In this document: positions 17,037-25,350 of the stretch, piece by piece
Layout of the letters: each line of letters opens with the position of its first letter
How positions within the stretch are numbered: the first letter of the stretch is position 1
NCBI GenBank assembly: GCA_910579275.1
Contig: CAJTTO010000026.1
Coordinates: 1-60,481, forward strand
Length of the DNA stretch: 60,481 bases
Source: an uncultured Lachnospiraceae bacterium
GTDB lineage: Bacteria; Bacillota; Clostridia; Lachnospirales; Lachnospiraceae
Reading direction: 5' to 3'
The notes under the pieces: generated by a model
Database searches by the model: none
The model's input: only the letters and a program-made list of their open reading frames with translations
Told to the model about the DNA's origin: nothing
Program-made: the position numbers and the translations under genes

Positions 17037-18335
17037 TTATTGTACCACCGAAGCGGATATTCCATTTACCAGTCTGTCCATCAAGTCCTGCATGGGCATG
17101 TTGTCCGGATTTCCCGCCGCTATCGTATCGGCAAAGCTTGTGCACGCATTCCAGTAACTGTTGCCCACTCTCTGGAGAACACCATACTGTGACTGATCAA
17201 TTACAGCAGCTATCGCCGGAACCTTTCCAACCGCATCGGAAGATGCCGCAACGATATTCGACGGTCCCTGACTCCTCTCCTCAAACCGAAGTATCTGGTT
17301 TTCTTCATTTGTAATCCAGTCTGCCAGCTTATGCGCCCATGCCAGATGCTCTGAGTACGCATTTACGCCAAACATTTTATATCCTTTAAAAGAAGACATC
17401 TGTAACTGCTGCCCGTTACAGGTATATGTAGGAAGTTTGCAGGCACTGTAATTATTCCCCCATGCTTCCTCTACGGCAACTGCATTCCACACACCGCTGA
17501 TGCCCGCAATGCATTCACCTGACTGTGCCATTTCCACAAAGCTTGCATCCGGCTGTGCAACGAATCCCGGATGCGTCGCAATCGCGAGCAGTGAATCCGC
17601 AACGTCAACGCCCTTAATGCTTCCCTCTGTCGAATTCCAGTTACAGTGGTTTGTCACGCCGTCGTCATTGATTCCGAACTCCAGACCGGTATTTCCGAAG
17701 AAAGAGTACAGATACCATCCTGAGTTAAACTCCATGGACAGCTTCTTTTCATTTTCCGCAGCAACCTCAAGAATCCGGTCAAGTGTCTGAACATCCTCCT
17801 CTGTCAGGTATGCATTGTTATAATACAGGAAATATCCGTTGTCCGCAGTGTACGGATATGCATACAAGTCCTCGTGATAGGATGCCGCATCGACCGCATC
17901 CGGCAGATTTGCACTTTTGACTTCATCCTGATTAACCACCGGCGAGAGCGCCCCGCCCGCTATCAGGCTGTACAGCTGGTCATCCGGCATCGAAAAAATA
18001 TCTGCCGCATTGTGAATATCACCCAAAACATTTTTTCTGGTATCCGCGTCACCCGATACCTCGATTGTAATATCAAAATCAGCCTGTCCGGCATATTTCT
18101 GCTTAAAACTGTCAATCATTTTCTGTAGATTTGGAATGTTTGCCTCCTCGACCCAGACCCTCAATGAAACCTTGCCTGATTCCAGCTTTTCGTCCGCAGC
18201 ATCCTGTTCAGCCGTAACATCTACAGATTCTGCCTCTGTCTGACTGCTGTCATCTGTATTTTTATTCCCACAGCCTGCAAGCGATGCAGCCAACAGCGAT
18301 GTAGCCAGTACTGTAATTAAAACTTTCTTCTTCAC
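17037..18335 (-). CDS. Solute-binding lipoprotein, carbohydrate ABC type, paired with a chemoreceptor
   Basis: A 432-aa family-1 extracellular binding protein. GTG start after AAAGGAG, then a lipoprotein signal with lipobox LAGC (Cys22) and an acidic Ser/Thr linker. The SLRVWVEEANIPNL strand, the Asp-Ile-Phe-Ser-Met-Pro region and the AWAHKLADWIT motif fit the sugar-binding (MalE-like) group. No permease or ATPase gene is adjacent. The only partner is the chemoreceptor 12 bp downstream, so a sensory role (ligand-loaded protein docking on the receptor) is at least as likely as transport. The ligand is unknown. Confidence 0.88.
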   Translation of the reverse strand: MKKKVLITVLATSLLAASLAGCGNKNTDDSSQTEAESVDVTAEQDAADEKLESGKVSLRVWVEEANIPNLQKMIDSFKQKYAGQADFDITIEVSGDADTRKNVLGDIHNAADIFSMPDDQLYSLIAGGALSPVVNQDEVKSANLPDAVDAASYHEDLYAYPYTADNGYFLYYNNAYLTEEDVQTLDRILEVAAENEKKLSMEFNSGWYLYSFFGNTGLEFGINDDGVTNHCNWNSTEGSIKGVDVADSLLAIATHPGFVAQPDASFVEMAQSGECIAGISGVWNAVAVEEAWGNNYSACKLPTYTCNGQQLQMSSFKGYKMFGVNAYSEHLAWAHKLADWITNEENQILRFEERSQGPSNIVAASSDAVGKVPAIAAVIDQSQYGVLQRVGNSYWNACTSFADTIAAGNPDNMPMQDLMDRLVNGISASVVQ

Positions 18336-18447
18336 AGTAAATCTCCTTTCGCAATTTATTTTCCGACAATTACCTACTTAATAGTTTATACTATCTGTCA
18401 TTTTTTTTCAATGTATTTTTTCAAAAATTAAATGGAATATAGCTGTC

Positions 18448-18493
18448 AATGATGTTATAATAATGTAAATGATGTTATAATAATGTAAATGAT
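18448..18493. repeat. 20-bp tandem duplication in a divergent intergenic region
   Basis: AATGATGTTATAATAATGTA occurs at 18448-18467 and 18468-18487 with six further bases of a third unit. Each unit carries a TATAAT hexamer in the plus direction, so the duplication may double the -10 element for the cyclase gene at 18556. The palindrome ATACCGAATGGTAT follows at about 18516-18529. No gene is seen in 18336-18555. Confidence 0.7.
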
Positions 18494-18555
18494 TGAAATA
18501 ATATCATTCGAATGTATACCGAATGGTATTACAAATCTAAAACTACCAGGGAGCA

Positions 18556-20193
18556 ATGCTACAAATGAATGCAAACATAAATAAGAAAACCTATGTAACA
18601 TACATTATCTGTTCCGTTATTATCTGCCTTTTTTTAATCGGAATCTTTGTCTATGACAAAAAGACAGATACACGCCAGCAGCAGTCCGCATACGCGGTAT
18701 CAGAGTGGACAGATTATCAGAAAGAATTCCGCATGAAAAAGACAGTGGTCTCAGGTACGCTTCGGATAGATCCTTCTGTCGGAAACATCCTTGCATTTTA
18801 CACTGTCCACCAGAACGTAAAAGTGTATTCAAACACAACACTTATTTATGAGTACCCCGTTCAAAACAATAACCCGTTATCCGAATCCCCCGGTTACTGC
18901 TGGAACTTTATAAATCTACCCTACACGACAAATAATATCGAAATTGTTTTCTCAACGCCTTATCCGTCTTATCTGAAAACAATACCGGTATTTTATGTAG
19001 GCAATCCGTTCTCACTGCCTACATACATTATTACGGAAAACTTCCTTCCGTTTGCCCTCTGTATCATCATGTTTATTCTGGGCATTGTCCTGATAGTGTA
19101 TCACATAGTGGTAGCGCGCAATATCAGCACAAACGGAAAACTTGTCAAACTGGGGACTTTTGCTGTATTTTTGTCCATCTGGTCTGCCAATGAATGTACA
19201 ATTACAACACTGATACTGAAAAACAACCTGGTGACATCCTATTTGTCATTTTTGGCATTAATGATACTTGCTCTTCCTTTTGCAATATTTGTCAAAACCT
19301 TTTACGAGGACGACAGCCCGCTCTGGGAGATGTTCTGTAAAGCTGATGTTTTGCAGATTGTAGCCTGTCTTGTACTTGCATTTACGGGTATTGCCGATTT
19401 AAGGGAAACGCTCTGGACAACGCATATTATCCTGGGTGTGCTTGGCATCATCATCGCCATACAGTCTTACTCCCTTATTAAAAACAATACACATACCCAT
19501 ATGGTAAAAGTCCACATGGCATGCGTGCTTATATGCTGCGTGACGCTCACCATAGATTTGCTTGATTTTTATTTTTTCAAAATCGGTGACGGAAATACGT
19601 TTGGCCGGCTTGGTTTTCTTACATACATTATCGTGCTCGGCATTGCGTCCACACGGGAATCCGTTACGCTTATGAAAATGGGACAGGAGGCAGACGCATA
19701 CCAGACGCTTGCATACACGGATCAGATGACCGGATTGAACAACCGTACCTGTTTTAACATTGATTTTGCCAGATTGTCAGAAAACCCGAACGATGTTGCC
19801 GTGATTGATTTTGACCTCAACAACCTCAAGTTTACAAATGATACATACGGACACAGTGTCGGCGACGCATATATCAAAAGCTGTGCCACTATTATCTATG
19901 AAATATTTAACGGAATCGGAAAGTGTTACAGGGTGGGCGGCGACGAGTTTGTGGCGCTCATTGAAAATGCATCTGCAATAGATATGACACACTATCTGGC
20001 AATGCTTGAGTCCAGTGTGGATTCCTCCAACCGCCAGAGTGAGCACAAGCACTTAAAAATGCAGATTGCATATGGCTGTGCCACATACTCTCCAGATGTT
20101 GACAAAAATCTCGAAGATACTTACAACAGAGCAGACAAAATTATGTACAGTGACAAAAAAGAAAAAAAAGAAAAGCGCAAGTATGAACGCTAA
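18556..20193 (+). CDS. Membrane diguanylate cyclase with extracytoplasmic sensor and 7TM region
   Basis: A 545-aa enzyme likely making cyclic di-GMP. One helix (about 15-34), an extracytoplasmic beta-rich region (about 35-170), then about seven helices (175-385), a layout like 7TMR-DISM sensors. The GGDEF domain is complete: DQMTGLNNRTCFN, DLNNLKFTNDTYGHSVGDAY and RVGGDEFVAL near residue 461. No RxxD inhibitory site precedes the GGDEF loop, so product inhibition is not expected. The C-end is Lys/Glu-rich. ATG 18556 lies very close to the AGGGAG site; ATG 18565 (three codons in) has better spacing. Strong terminator behind it. Confidence 0.9.
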   Translation: MLQMNANINKKTYVTYIICSVIICLFLIGIFVYDKKTDTRQQQSAYAVSEWTDYQKEFRMKKTVVSGTLRIDPSVGNILAFYTVHQNVKVYSNTTLIYEYPVQNNNPLSESPGYCWNFINLPYTTNNIEIVFSTPYPSYLKTIPVFYVGNPFSLPTYIITENFLPFALCIIMFILGIVLIVYHIVVARNISTNGKLVKLGTFAVFLSIWSANECTITTLILKNNLVTSYLSFLALMILALPFAIFVKTFYEDDSPLWEMFCKADVLQIVACLVLAFTGIADLRETLWTTHIILGVLGIIIAIQSYSLIKNNTHTHMVKVHMACVLICCVTLTIDLLDFYFFKIGDGNTFGRLGFLTYIIVLGIASTRESVTLMKMGQEADAYQTLAYTDQMTGLNNRTCFNIDFARLSENPNDVAVIDFDLNNLKFTNDTYGHSVGDAYIKSCATIIYEIFNGIGKCYRVGGDEFVALIENASAIDMTHYLAMLESSVDSSNRQSEHKHLKMQIAYGCATYSPDVDKNLEDTYNRADKIMYSDKKEKKEKRKYER

Positions 20194-20201
20194 TTCCAAA
20201 T

Positions 20202-20262
20202 AATTCCAAAACAAAAGAAGCAGTCAATTTACAACTGCTTCTTTTGTTTTGGAATTATTTTT
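20202..20262. terminator. Long bidirectional terminator
   Basis: Arms of 23 bp (20202-20224 and 20234-20256, from AATTCCAAAACAAAAGAAGC) form a perfect stem followed by ATTTTT on the plus strand. It ends the cyclase gene and, read on the minus strand, also follows the gene at 20290. Confidence 0.9.
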
Positions 20263-20289
20263 AGGATTATTTAGGAGCATCGTCATCTA

Positions 20290-21042
20290 TCAGAAATACC
20301 AGCTGCTATTGCTGCCATAGTTATTATAATTGTAATTATTATAGCCGCTGTTAAGGTATGAATTACTCGTTCCGTATTTATTGTATGTGGATGTGGCGCC
20401 GTACAGCTTGTTCAACGTGTTCAGGCTGTTGGCTGCCGCGTGCTCTATAGATTCCATCTTTACACTTATCTTCTCTGCAAAGCCACCGTCTTTTGCAAAC
20501 AGCGCCTTTATCTTGTCATAATCAGCTTTCTCCAATGTCCTTTCATCCAAGGCGAGTTCTCCTGACTTCAAAACAGTAATTCCAATCTCTTTTAAATCAT
20601 CTGCATTTGTGGATACGACACTGTCCAGCGTTTTCTTGAACGCAAGATTTGCCGCACCGCCAATGTCCGTAAGCTCATCACGGACAACATTAAAGTCTGC
20701 CACAAATTCCTTGATACATTTCAAAAGATTTTCCTTATCGCTTTCTTCTGTCTTTTTTCCTGCCTCATCATCGGTATAAGACATTTTCCCTATTGCAAGC
20801 ATCAGCTTGACACTGTCCTGAATATCACTTGCTGACTTCTCCATATTCTCATACATGGCAAGCTGTTTCACCTTGGTCGGTGATGCTGTTGTCGATGATG
20901 TGGTTCTCTTGGTGGAACCCGATCTGGAACTGCTGCCTGACCTTGAAGTCCTGCTGCCCAAAATATGTCCGACGCGGCTTTTTCTGGCACTTCTAAGGTT
21001 TCTTGCCCGCAGCAACGAATTTCTTGAATTGTTTATCTTCAT
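20290..21042 (-). CDS. Uncharacterised protein with FliD-C-like segment
   Basis: A 250-aa protein of unknown role. The first 57 residues are basic and Ser/Arg/Thr-rich. The middle (about 120-190) resembles the C-terminal part of flagellar cap proteins: DELTDIGGAANLAF, then NADDLKEIGITVLKSGEL with ALDERTLEKADYDK and KALF. The end is Tyr/Asn/Ser-rich (YNNYNYNNYGSN). There is no signal peptide. It may be a relative of FliD used in another assembly, or a cytoplasmic protein that borrowed the helical module. ATG has a weak AAAGGA about 12 bases upstream. It follows flotillin on the same strand but behind a terminator. Confidence 0.6.
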   Translation of the reverse strand: MKINNSRNSLLRARNLRSARKSRVGHILGSRTSRSGSSSRSGSTKRTTSSTTASPTKVKQLAMYENMEKSASDIQDSVKLMLAIGKMSYTDDEAGKKTEESDKENLLKCIKEFVADFNVVRDELTDIGGAANLAFKKTLDSVVSTNADDLKEIGITVLKSGELALDERTLEKADYDKIKALFAKDGGFAEKISVKMESIEHAAANSLNTLNKLYGATSTYNKYGTSNSYLNSGYNNYNYNNYGSNSSWYF

Positions 21043-21155
21043 TCTACATTCATATCCTTTCCGATATTGTCTATAATGTAAATCCGATTTGTTATGTTTG
21101 ATTGTTTACGTAATATATATCGGTAACCGAATGAAAAATCTTTATAGTCAATTCA

Positions 21156-21199
21156 AGAAAAATGTGGGAATTATTGAAATTTTTCAAACAATTCCCACA
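21156..21199 (-). terminator. Intrinsic terminator of the flotillin gene
   Basis: Minus strand TGTGGGAATT...TTTGAAA pairs with TTTCAA...AATTCCCACA (21163-21199) with one bulge, followed by TTTTTC. It lies 12 bp after the flotillin stop. Confidence 0.85.
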
Positions 21200-21210
21200 A
21201 TAGATACAAT

Positions 21211-22749
21211 TCATTCGTTATCAGCCGGTTTCTGGGTCACTGTCAGGTTTACGCCGTCAATTCCGTTTACGGTAATATTTCTGTTGACTTTTGCATCATA
21301 GGACTCTGCATTGATAATGTTTGCAAGGTCAATGCCTGTCGTCTCCTTCATCGACTCAAAAAGCTTTGTCATAACTGCCGGAACATTTCCGGCTACCTGC
21401 TCAACGCCGTTGGAACCGCCGTCTCCGCCGATAATTGTAATCTTGTCAATCTGTGTCAAAGGTTCGGCAATCTTTCCGGCTATGTCGGGAAGCACCTTAA
21501 TCATCATCTCGGCAACTGCTGCCTTGTTATACTTCGCATATGCCTCCGCTTTCTTCTCCATGGCTTCGGCTTCCGCCAGACCTTTTGCCTGTATCGCCTC
21601 TGCCTCTGCGACACCCTTTGCGCGGACTGCCGCCGCCTCTGCTTCTCCAAAAGCCCGAATACCCTGCGCTTCCTGTTCCTTTGAATACCTGTCTGCCTCC
21701 GCCTGTGCCTTTTTCGCCTCCGCCTCACGCTGTGCCTCAAACTGCTGTGCTTCCGCTTCTTTTTGTCTCTGGTAGAGCGCTGCGTCTGCCTTCTGCTGTG
21801 CGGCATACTTCTCTGCCTCCGCCTGTTTCTTTACCTCCGCTTCAAGGGCGCGCTCCTTGACTGCCACCTCTTTCTGCTTTAATTCAATCTCGCGCTCCTG
21901 CTTTGCGATATCCGCATTTGCAGTCGTAATCTCAATTGTCTTTCGCTGTTCTTCCTTCTGGATTTCATATGCGGCATCAGCCATAGCTTTCTTGGTGTCC
22001 GCTTCCATCTGAAGCTCCGATTTCTTGATTGCAAGTTCGTTTTGTTTCTTCGCAATCTCTGTCTGCGCCGCCACAGCCGCGTCGTTGGAATCCTTGTCTG
22101 CCGCCGCCTGTGCAACCTTGATGTCCCTCTCACTCTCAGCCCGGGCAATCGCAGCTGCCTTCTTAATCTTTACAATGTTATCAATACCGAGATTCTCGAT
22201 CACATCATTTCCGTCCACAAAGTTCTGCACGTTAAAGCTTATGATATCAAGCCCCATGGCGGCAAGATCCGGCTCTGCATTCTCCTTTACCAGCTCCGCA
22301 AATTTCTGGCGATCCGAAACCATCTCCTCAAGACGCATGCGCCCCACAATTTCACGCACGTTACCTTCGAGAACTTCTCGCGCCACGCCTGCGATGTACT
22401 CGATATTCTTATTCAGGAAATTCTCTGCCGCAATCCTAAGTTTATCGGGCTGGTTGCTGATTTTGACATTGACTGTGGCGTCCACATTGATATTGATATA
22501 ATCTGCCGTAGGCACTGCGCAGCTTGTCTTGACATCAATCGGAATCAGACGCAGATTGAGTTTATCCAACCGCTCAAAGAACGGAACCCGAATGCTCGCC
22601 TTTCCGATTACAACCTTTGACTTTTTCTTGACACCGGAAATAATAAACGCCATATCTGGCGGCGCTTTCACATAACCCAGACTCAGCAGGACTATCAGGA
22701 CAATTATTACTACCAGTACAACAATGATACCTACCATTTCACTTCTCAT
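21211..22749 (-). CDS. floT: Flotillin-family membrane scaffold protein
   Basis: A 512-aa SPFH protein that organises membrane microdomains. One N-terminal helix (about 6-27), the SPFH/band-7 domain (VKAPPDMAFIISGVKKKSKV to about 210), then a long coiled coil packed with AEAE/KAEA repeats (about 215-405), typical of flotillins. The C-terminal part has MIKVLPDIAGKIAEPL and IIGGDGG. ATG 22749 follows GGGAGG with ATGTAA spacing. It is transcribed alone. A scaffold next to the lineage-specific genes 23-25 kb may be meaningful, but direct linkage is not shown since terminators separate them. The symbol is given by family; floA would be a different, smaller relative. Confidence 0.92.
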   Translation of the reverse strand: MRSEMVGIIVVLVVIIVLIVLLSLGYVKAPPDMAFIISGVKKKSKVVIGKASIRVPFFERLDKLNLRLIPIDVKTSCAVPTADYININVDATVNVKISNQPDKLRIAAENFLNKNIEYIAGVAREVLEGNVREIVGRMRLEEMVSDRQKFAELVKENAEPDLAAMGLDIISFNVQNFVDGNDVIENLGIDNIVKIKKAAAIARAESERDIKVAQAAADKDSNDAAVAAQTEIAKKQNELAIKKSELQMEADTKKAMADAAYEIQKEEQRKTIEITTANADIAKQEREIELKQKEVAVKERALEAEVKKQAEAEKYAAQQKADAALYQRQKEAEAQQFEAQREAEAKKAQAEADRYSKEQEAQGIRAFGEAEAAAVRAKGVAEAEAIQAKGLAEAEAMEKKAEAYAKYNKAAVAEMMIKVLPDIAGKIAEPLTQIDKITIIGGDGGSNGVEQVAGNVPAVMTKLFESMKETTGIDLANIINAESYDAKVNRNITVNGIDGVNLTVTQKPADNE

Positions 22750-22888
22750 TTACATCCTCCCTTTCTATCATCTGTAATTTTTCCGTATGCCGCATCTGCG
22801 GCACATCTGTGTGTGATTGAGTAAAAAATCATCTTTCCCTACTCGCCGCGCGACTTGTACGCCGCTTTAGCAGCACACCCCCGCGCAT

Positions 22889-22923
22889 AAAAAATGTAAC
22901 GATTCAGTCTTTGAACCGTTACA
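22889..22923 (-). terminator. Intrinsic terminator in the gap after the 23-kb gene
   Basis: Minus strand TGTAACGGTTCA (22912-22923) pairs with TGAATCGTTACA (22895-22906), one mismatch, then TTTTTTA. It is 130 bp after the stop of the gene at 23053 and before flotillin. Confidence 0.75.
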
Positions 22924-23015
22924 TTCAGTATATCACGAAATGAAAACCGTGTCATTATTCATTTTCTCTTGTATCACTCACAATCAAAGTATATAATGTG
23001 GGCTATATGCGGACT

Positions 23016-23054
23016 AGAGCGTATTTGACAGAAAGCATTTTTCAAACACGCTCT
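23016..23054 (-). repeat. Hairpin overlapping a stop codon
   Basis: AGAGCGTGTTTGA and TCAAATACGCTCT (minus strand, arms 23042-23054 and 23016-23028) make a 13-bp stem with one G-U, starting within the TAG stop of the gene at 23053. There is no T-run, so it may protect the mRNA 3' end rather than terminate. Confidence 0.6.
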
Positions 23055-23880
23055 AAAGCGTAAAGTCAACATTGCGTCCGACCTGATTATGGCGATTTGG
23101 CAGAAAACCACCGTTATCAAACAGATATTCGTTATCCTCTATTTTCTGAATCAGTTCATCAATGGAGTCTGCCATAAAGGTCACCTCATCCTCCTTCACC
23201 TCGATGTCCTTTCGTTCCTCCCGACTCTTTTCCAGCTTCTCCTGCTGCTTTTTCTGATCCGCTTTCTTCTGTTCTTTCTTTTCCTCTGCTTTCTTCGCCG
23301 CCTTTTTCTTTGCTAGTCTCTGTTGGGCGGCTTTGTTTTGTGACCGGAAAGACGTATCCATCGTCGCAAAGAAAGATGCGGCTCCGTTGTCATTAATCTT
23401 CATGCCGCAGTTCTTTACACTCATTCCCATGCTGGCAAGCCTGTTCTTTAACTGCGAAAGCCCGCTCGCACCCTTTGAGATAATGCCTTCATACTGCTTA
23501 CGGTAATCCTCGTCTTCTGCCATGCGCTCAATCTTTTCTTCGTCAATTAAAACCACCATCTTGTTTGGGTTGGCGTACTTTGATGCAGTTGCCTTGGCGA
23601 ATTCCTTCTGATCCTTGCTCACAAGAATAAAGTCAAGATTTCCGTACTTTTTCTTTAACTGCTCATAGTACTTTGCCGCTTCCTCACTTAACTCAGGTTT
23701 TCCGATTGTTTTTCCACCAACCTGTGTTTTTTTGACCGGTTCGGTTTCCTCCGGTTTTTTAGTAACCACCATGTCCCCTTTTGGCTCATCTGCCTTTGAT
23801 TTCCTGCTTGTTTTTGATGTGTTGTAGTAGGCTGAAACGCTTTCTGCAACAGCGGGCATTCCCGCAGAAATGGTACTCAT
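23053..23880 (-). CDS. DUF6033-like lineage-specific protein
   Basis: A 275-aa protein of unknown function, by memory matching the DUF6033 family of Lachnospiraceae. The conserved core is AKYYEQLKKKYGNLDFILVS, ANPNKMVVLIDEEKIERMA and NNGAASFFATMD-like strands (about 70-175). It is followed by a strongly basic/acidic coiled coil of Lys/Glu/Gln (about 185-225). There is no signal peptide. It is first or middle of a run of three same-strand genes (25091 to 23053) with no recognisable enzymes. ATG after GGGAGGGATGA. Function should not be guessed from sequence. Confidence 0.65.
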   Translation of the reverse strand: MSTISAGMPAVAESVSAYYNTSKTSRKSKADEPKGDMVVTKKPEETEPVKKTQVGGKTIGKPELSEEAAKYYEQLKKKYGNLDFILVSKDQKEFAKATASKYANPNKMVVLIDEEKIERMAEDEDYRKQYEGIISKGASGLSQLKNRLASMGMSVKNCGMKINDNGAASFFATMDTSFRSQNKAAQQRLAKKKAAKKAEEKKEQKKADQKKQQEKLEKSREERKDIEVKEDEVTFMADSIDELIQKIEDNEYLFDNGGFLPNRHNQVGRNVDFTL

Positions 23881-23958
23881 CGTTCATCCCTCCCTGATCC
23901 TATTGCAGCGAAAATCCGTCTTCGCTGATACCTTGTTGATATGTTCCTTACTATCTGC

Positions 23959-24411
23959 TTACGCTTTTGCCTGAAACCCTGCACTCTCTGCTTCTGAAGT
24001 CCAAAAAATACTGTTATAATTTACCTGTTCCTGAATCTCACGAACATTTGTTGTCCTTATGGTGGAACGTGATATCTGCTTGCTCCCTTTATCTGCCGCA
24101 CCAATTTCCGTACTGATATTGTTGTAATTGTTCATGTGACAGACACAGCTAACAATGCTTCCACCAGTGACAACAACCATATCGCTCAGGCTTTTCATGC
24201 AGTCCGGCAGCAAATCCAGATTTTGTTCCAGCCAATTTTCAACTGCTTTGTCCCTCGTTGCCCTATAGTACAGTCTCTGGCTGATATCTACCTTATAGCT
24301 GTCTGATTTCATGCACACATAGTTTCTTTTGATATATTTTTCATATTCGTAAGGATTCTTGTATTTGGTCTGCAGTTGGTTTTCCGGTTTTTCTTTATCA
24401 TTTTTTCGCAT
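23959..24411 (-). CDS. Uncharacterised 150-aa protein
   Basis: No family is recognised. The protein is charged and hydrophilic at the N-end (MRKNDKEKPENQLQTKYKN), has a Cys/Val patch VVVTGGSIVSCVCHMNNYNN, and ends ESAGFQAKA. No membrane helix or signal is clear. The ribosome site is weak (GGGACGGAATTTCGTAA before ATG). It lies 78 bp upstream of the DUF6033-like gene and 92 bp after the gene at 24504, so the three may be one transcript. A hairpin near 24460-24490 (CTGTCTG / CAGACAG) sits in that gap. Confidence 0.5.
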   Translation of the reverse strand: MRKNDKEKPENQLQTKYKNPYEYEKYIKRNYVCMKSDSYKVDISQRLYYRATRDKAVENWLEQNLDLLPDCMKSLSDMVVVTGGSIVSCVCHMNNYNNISTEIGAADKGSKQISRSTIRTTNVREIQEQVNYNSIFWTSEAESAGFQAKA

Positions 24412-24503
24412 TTACGAAATTCCGTCCCTTACAATCACTGCTGTACTGTCTGCGGATCTTTACCAGATATGAGACAGACAGCACACGCACATCATTTTTG
24501 CAC

Positions 24504-25091
24504 TTATGCCTTAATGTCGATTGGAACATATTGTTTTTCAAGATACATCTCAGTCAGCTTTTCCTGCTCGACAATCTCCGGTAGCGCTCCTTCTAGTTCC
24601 TCCCTAGATTCCACATCCTCGATCAGCATTTCATCAAGGGTCTCAAACACTTCCTCCTCGGACAGTTCCTCAACAGTGTCCTCAAGCAGCTCGTCAAGCA
24701 TACCGCCGTCTTCCTCGATACCGAGCGCCTCTTTGACAAGCTCTTCTTTTCTTTCCTCTGCTGTCTTTGGCTCGAGCTCCTCGGCAGCCTCTGCGATTTT
24801 CTCGCCAAGTTCCCTCGCCTCGTCCATACAGTGCATGATCTGTTCGTTGTTAAACTGCTTTTTTATTGCATCTATCTGGTCATTATAATTATTGAATAAT
24901 TCCAGCTTCTGCTCGATTTCTTCAAGTGTGGTACAGTGCACATTTTTCAGATCCGCCTTTTTTCCTTCAAAAAAATCTATCTGAGCATCCTTTTTCTGAA
25001 TTCTTTCCGCTTTCTCCTCTGTACTTTTAAGTCCCCATGCGGAACGCTGCGTAAAACCTGAAAGCGGACTGTTATTGAAAAAAAAGTTCAT
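24504..25091 (-). CDS. Uncharacterised acidic helical protein
   Basis: A 195-aa, very acidic protein (many Glu/Asp from residue 90 on, e.g. EELLEDTVEELSEEEVFETL). The N-end MNFFFNNSPLSGFTQRSAWG resembles the short secretion-like starts of axial or type III-type substrates, but this is only an impression. The rest is predicted coiled coil. ATG follows GGAGGAGTAAGT. No family is recognised. It heads the likely three-gene run with the DUF6033-like protein. Confidence 0.55.
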   Translation of the reverse strand: MNFFFNNSPLSGFTQRSAWGLKSTEEKAERIQKKDAQIDFFEGKKADLKNVHCTTLEEIEQKLELFNNYNDQIDAIKKQFNNEQIMHCMDEARELGEKIAEAAEELEPKTAEERKEELVKEALGIEEDGGMLDELLEDTVEELSEEEVFETLDEMLIEDVESREELEGALPEIVEQEKLTEMYLEKQYVPIDIKA

Positions 25092-25220
25092 ACTTACTCC
25101 TCCATGTCACCCTTATATCTGTTATCATTTCTGAAACACATTGATGTTCTTTTGTCCTATATGATATATCGGACTTTTTCAAAAAAGATTCAAGCATTAT
25201 CGCAAAAATTAAAAAATTAT

Positions 25221-25350
25221 CGCAACAGTTCAGCTCAGGACTTTGCATTTACTGCAAAGTCCGTGAAACAGCGTAGTGGCTTTGACACCACGAAGTGGTT
25301 TTGCATGGCTTGATGCCCATAACAGGAAGCCATAGGCTGAACTGTTACGA
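25221..25350 (-). repeat. Dispersed palindromic repeat, full-length copy
   Basis: A 130-bp element with termini GCAACAGTTCAG...CTGAACTGTTAC. Inside are two hairpins, GGACTTTGCA/TGCAAAGTCC (25238-25264) and CCACGAAGTGG (near 25290), plus the words TGCATGGCTTGATG and CAGGAAGCC found in the other copies. It lies between the gene at 24504 and the end of the seven-gene operon, ending within 6 bp of that operon's last codon. No coding frame is seen in it. It has the size and nested symmetry of a MITE or BIME-like element. Confidence 0.85.

Noticed and set aside
22042..22620. Antisense frames over the flotillin gene
   Set aside because: The biased Ala/Glu codons of the coiled coil keep other frames open; no start signal.
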